This document shows positions 5,471-5,527 of a stretch of DNA of 5,527 nt, in pieces; the first letter of the stretch is position 1; the number at the start of each line of letters is the position of its first letter. Under the pieces are notes generated by a model that saw only the letters and a program-made list of their open reading frames with translations, made no database searches and had not been told where the DNA came from. This stretch comes from Bdellovibrionales bacterium (lineage in GTDB: Bacteria; Bdellovibrionota; Bdellovibrionia; Bdellovibrionales; UBA1609), in the NCBI GenBank assembly GCA_026713205.1, contig JAPOOY010000161.1, positions 1-5,527 on the forward strand, in the 5' to 3' direction. The position numbers were made by a program, and so were the translations under genes.

Positions 5471-5527
5471 TTTTATCTAAGAGACATAAGCCCTTTATAA
5501 CAGCCTATAGGGGTCAAAAATGAGTTC
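5443..5527 (-). mobile_element. Palindromic repeat element, copy 4 (type B), cut by window end
   Basis: Only the first 85 bases are present: the terminal repeat (from TATAC at 5443), the outer region, the left main-stem arm (from 5491) and the first bases of the core (ending ATGAGTTC). Positions 5468-5527 match 2011-2070 of copy 2 at 58 of 60 bases, the highest similarity among copies, so the two type B copies are recent relatives. The right half is outside the window. It follows rpmE by about 45 bp. Confidence 0.85.

Noticed and set aside
523..5527. Repeats as a CRISPR array
   Set aside because: The repeats are about 220 bp, palindromic, kilobases apart and separated by genes, with no spacer pattern.

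Overview
The window is a piece of a Gram-negative bacterial chromosome of moderate GC content. Two predicted outer-membrane-type lipoproteins with clear lipoboxes, a PldB-like hydrolase and the general style of the proteins would fit Bdellovibrionota or another 'deltaproteobacterial' lineage. That placement is an inference from feel, not proof.

Genes, left to right: the 5' part of a cysteine-rich lipoprotein gene on the minus strand, cut by the window edge (1-351); a TPR-type lipoprotein on the minus strand (759-1691); an exported alpha/beta hydrolase of the lysophospholipase (PldB) type on the plus strand (2294-3439), followed closely by pdxH, pyridoxamine 5'-phosphate oxidase (about 3471-4064, possibly starting earlier at a non-standard codon); rpsD, ribosomal protein S4, convergent on the minus strand (4099-4722); and rpmE of the cysteine-free 'type B' class, ribosomal protein L31, divergent on the plus strand (5142-5399). 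The two ribosomal genes stand alone, head to head, away from their usual operons. Both products lack zinc-binding cysteine clusters.

The most striking content lies between the genes. A family of roughly 220-bp palindromic elements occupies the larger intergenic gaps: 523-740, 1985-2207, 4787-5014 and the cut copy 5443-5527. A decayed copy probably lies at 1811-1984. Each intact copy folds as one long imperfect hairpin. It has terminal inverted repeats (TATAC, a 7-nt gap, then GTTTGAA/G in the best case), a 30-32 bp near-perfect main stem, and a conserved asymmetric core of about 65 nt carrying its own small hairpin. Two subfamilies differ in main-stem sequence, yet both arms agree within each copy, so pairing is kept while sequence changes. 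The elements occur in both orientations, abut one another's ends twice, and look like non-autonomous mobile elements (MITE-like, comparable in architecture to Correia or REPIN elements) or structured-RNA-bearing repeats. No transposase is visible in the window.

Gaps: 352-522 holds only the upstream region of the first lipoprotein. 741-758 is filler. 1692-2293 holds the divergent promoters, one decayed and one intact element. 4723-5141 holds the rpsD upstream region, one intact element and the rpmE leader. No tRNA, rRNA, CRISPR array or convincing intrinsic terminator was seen.
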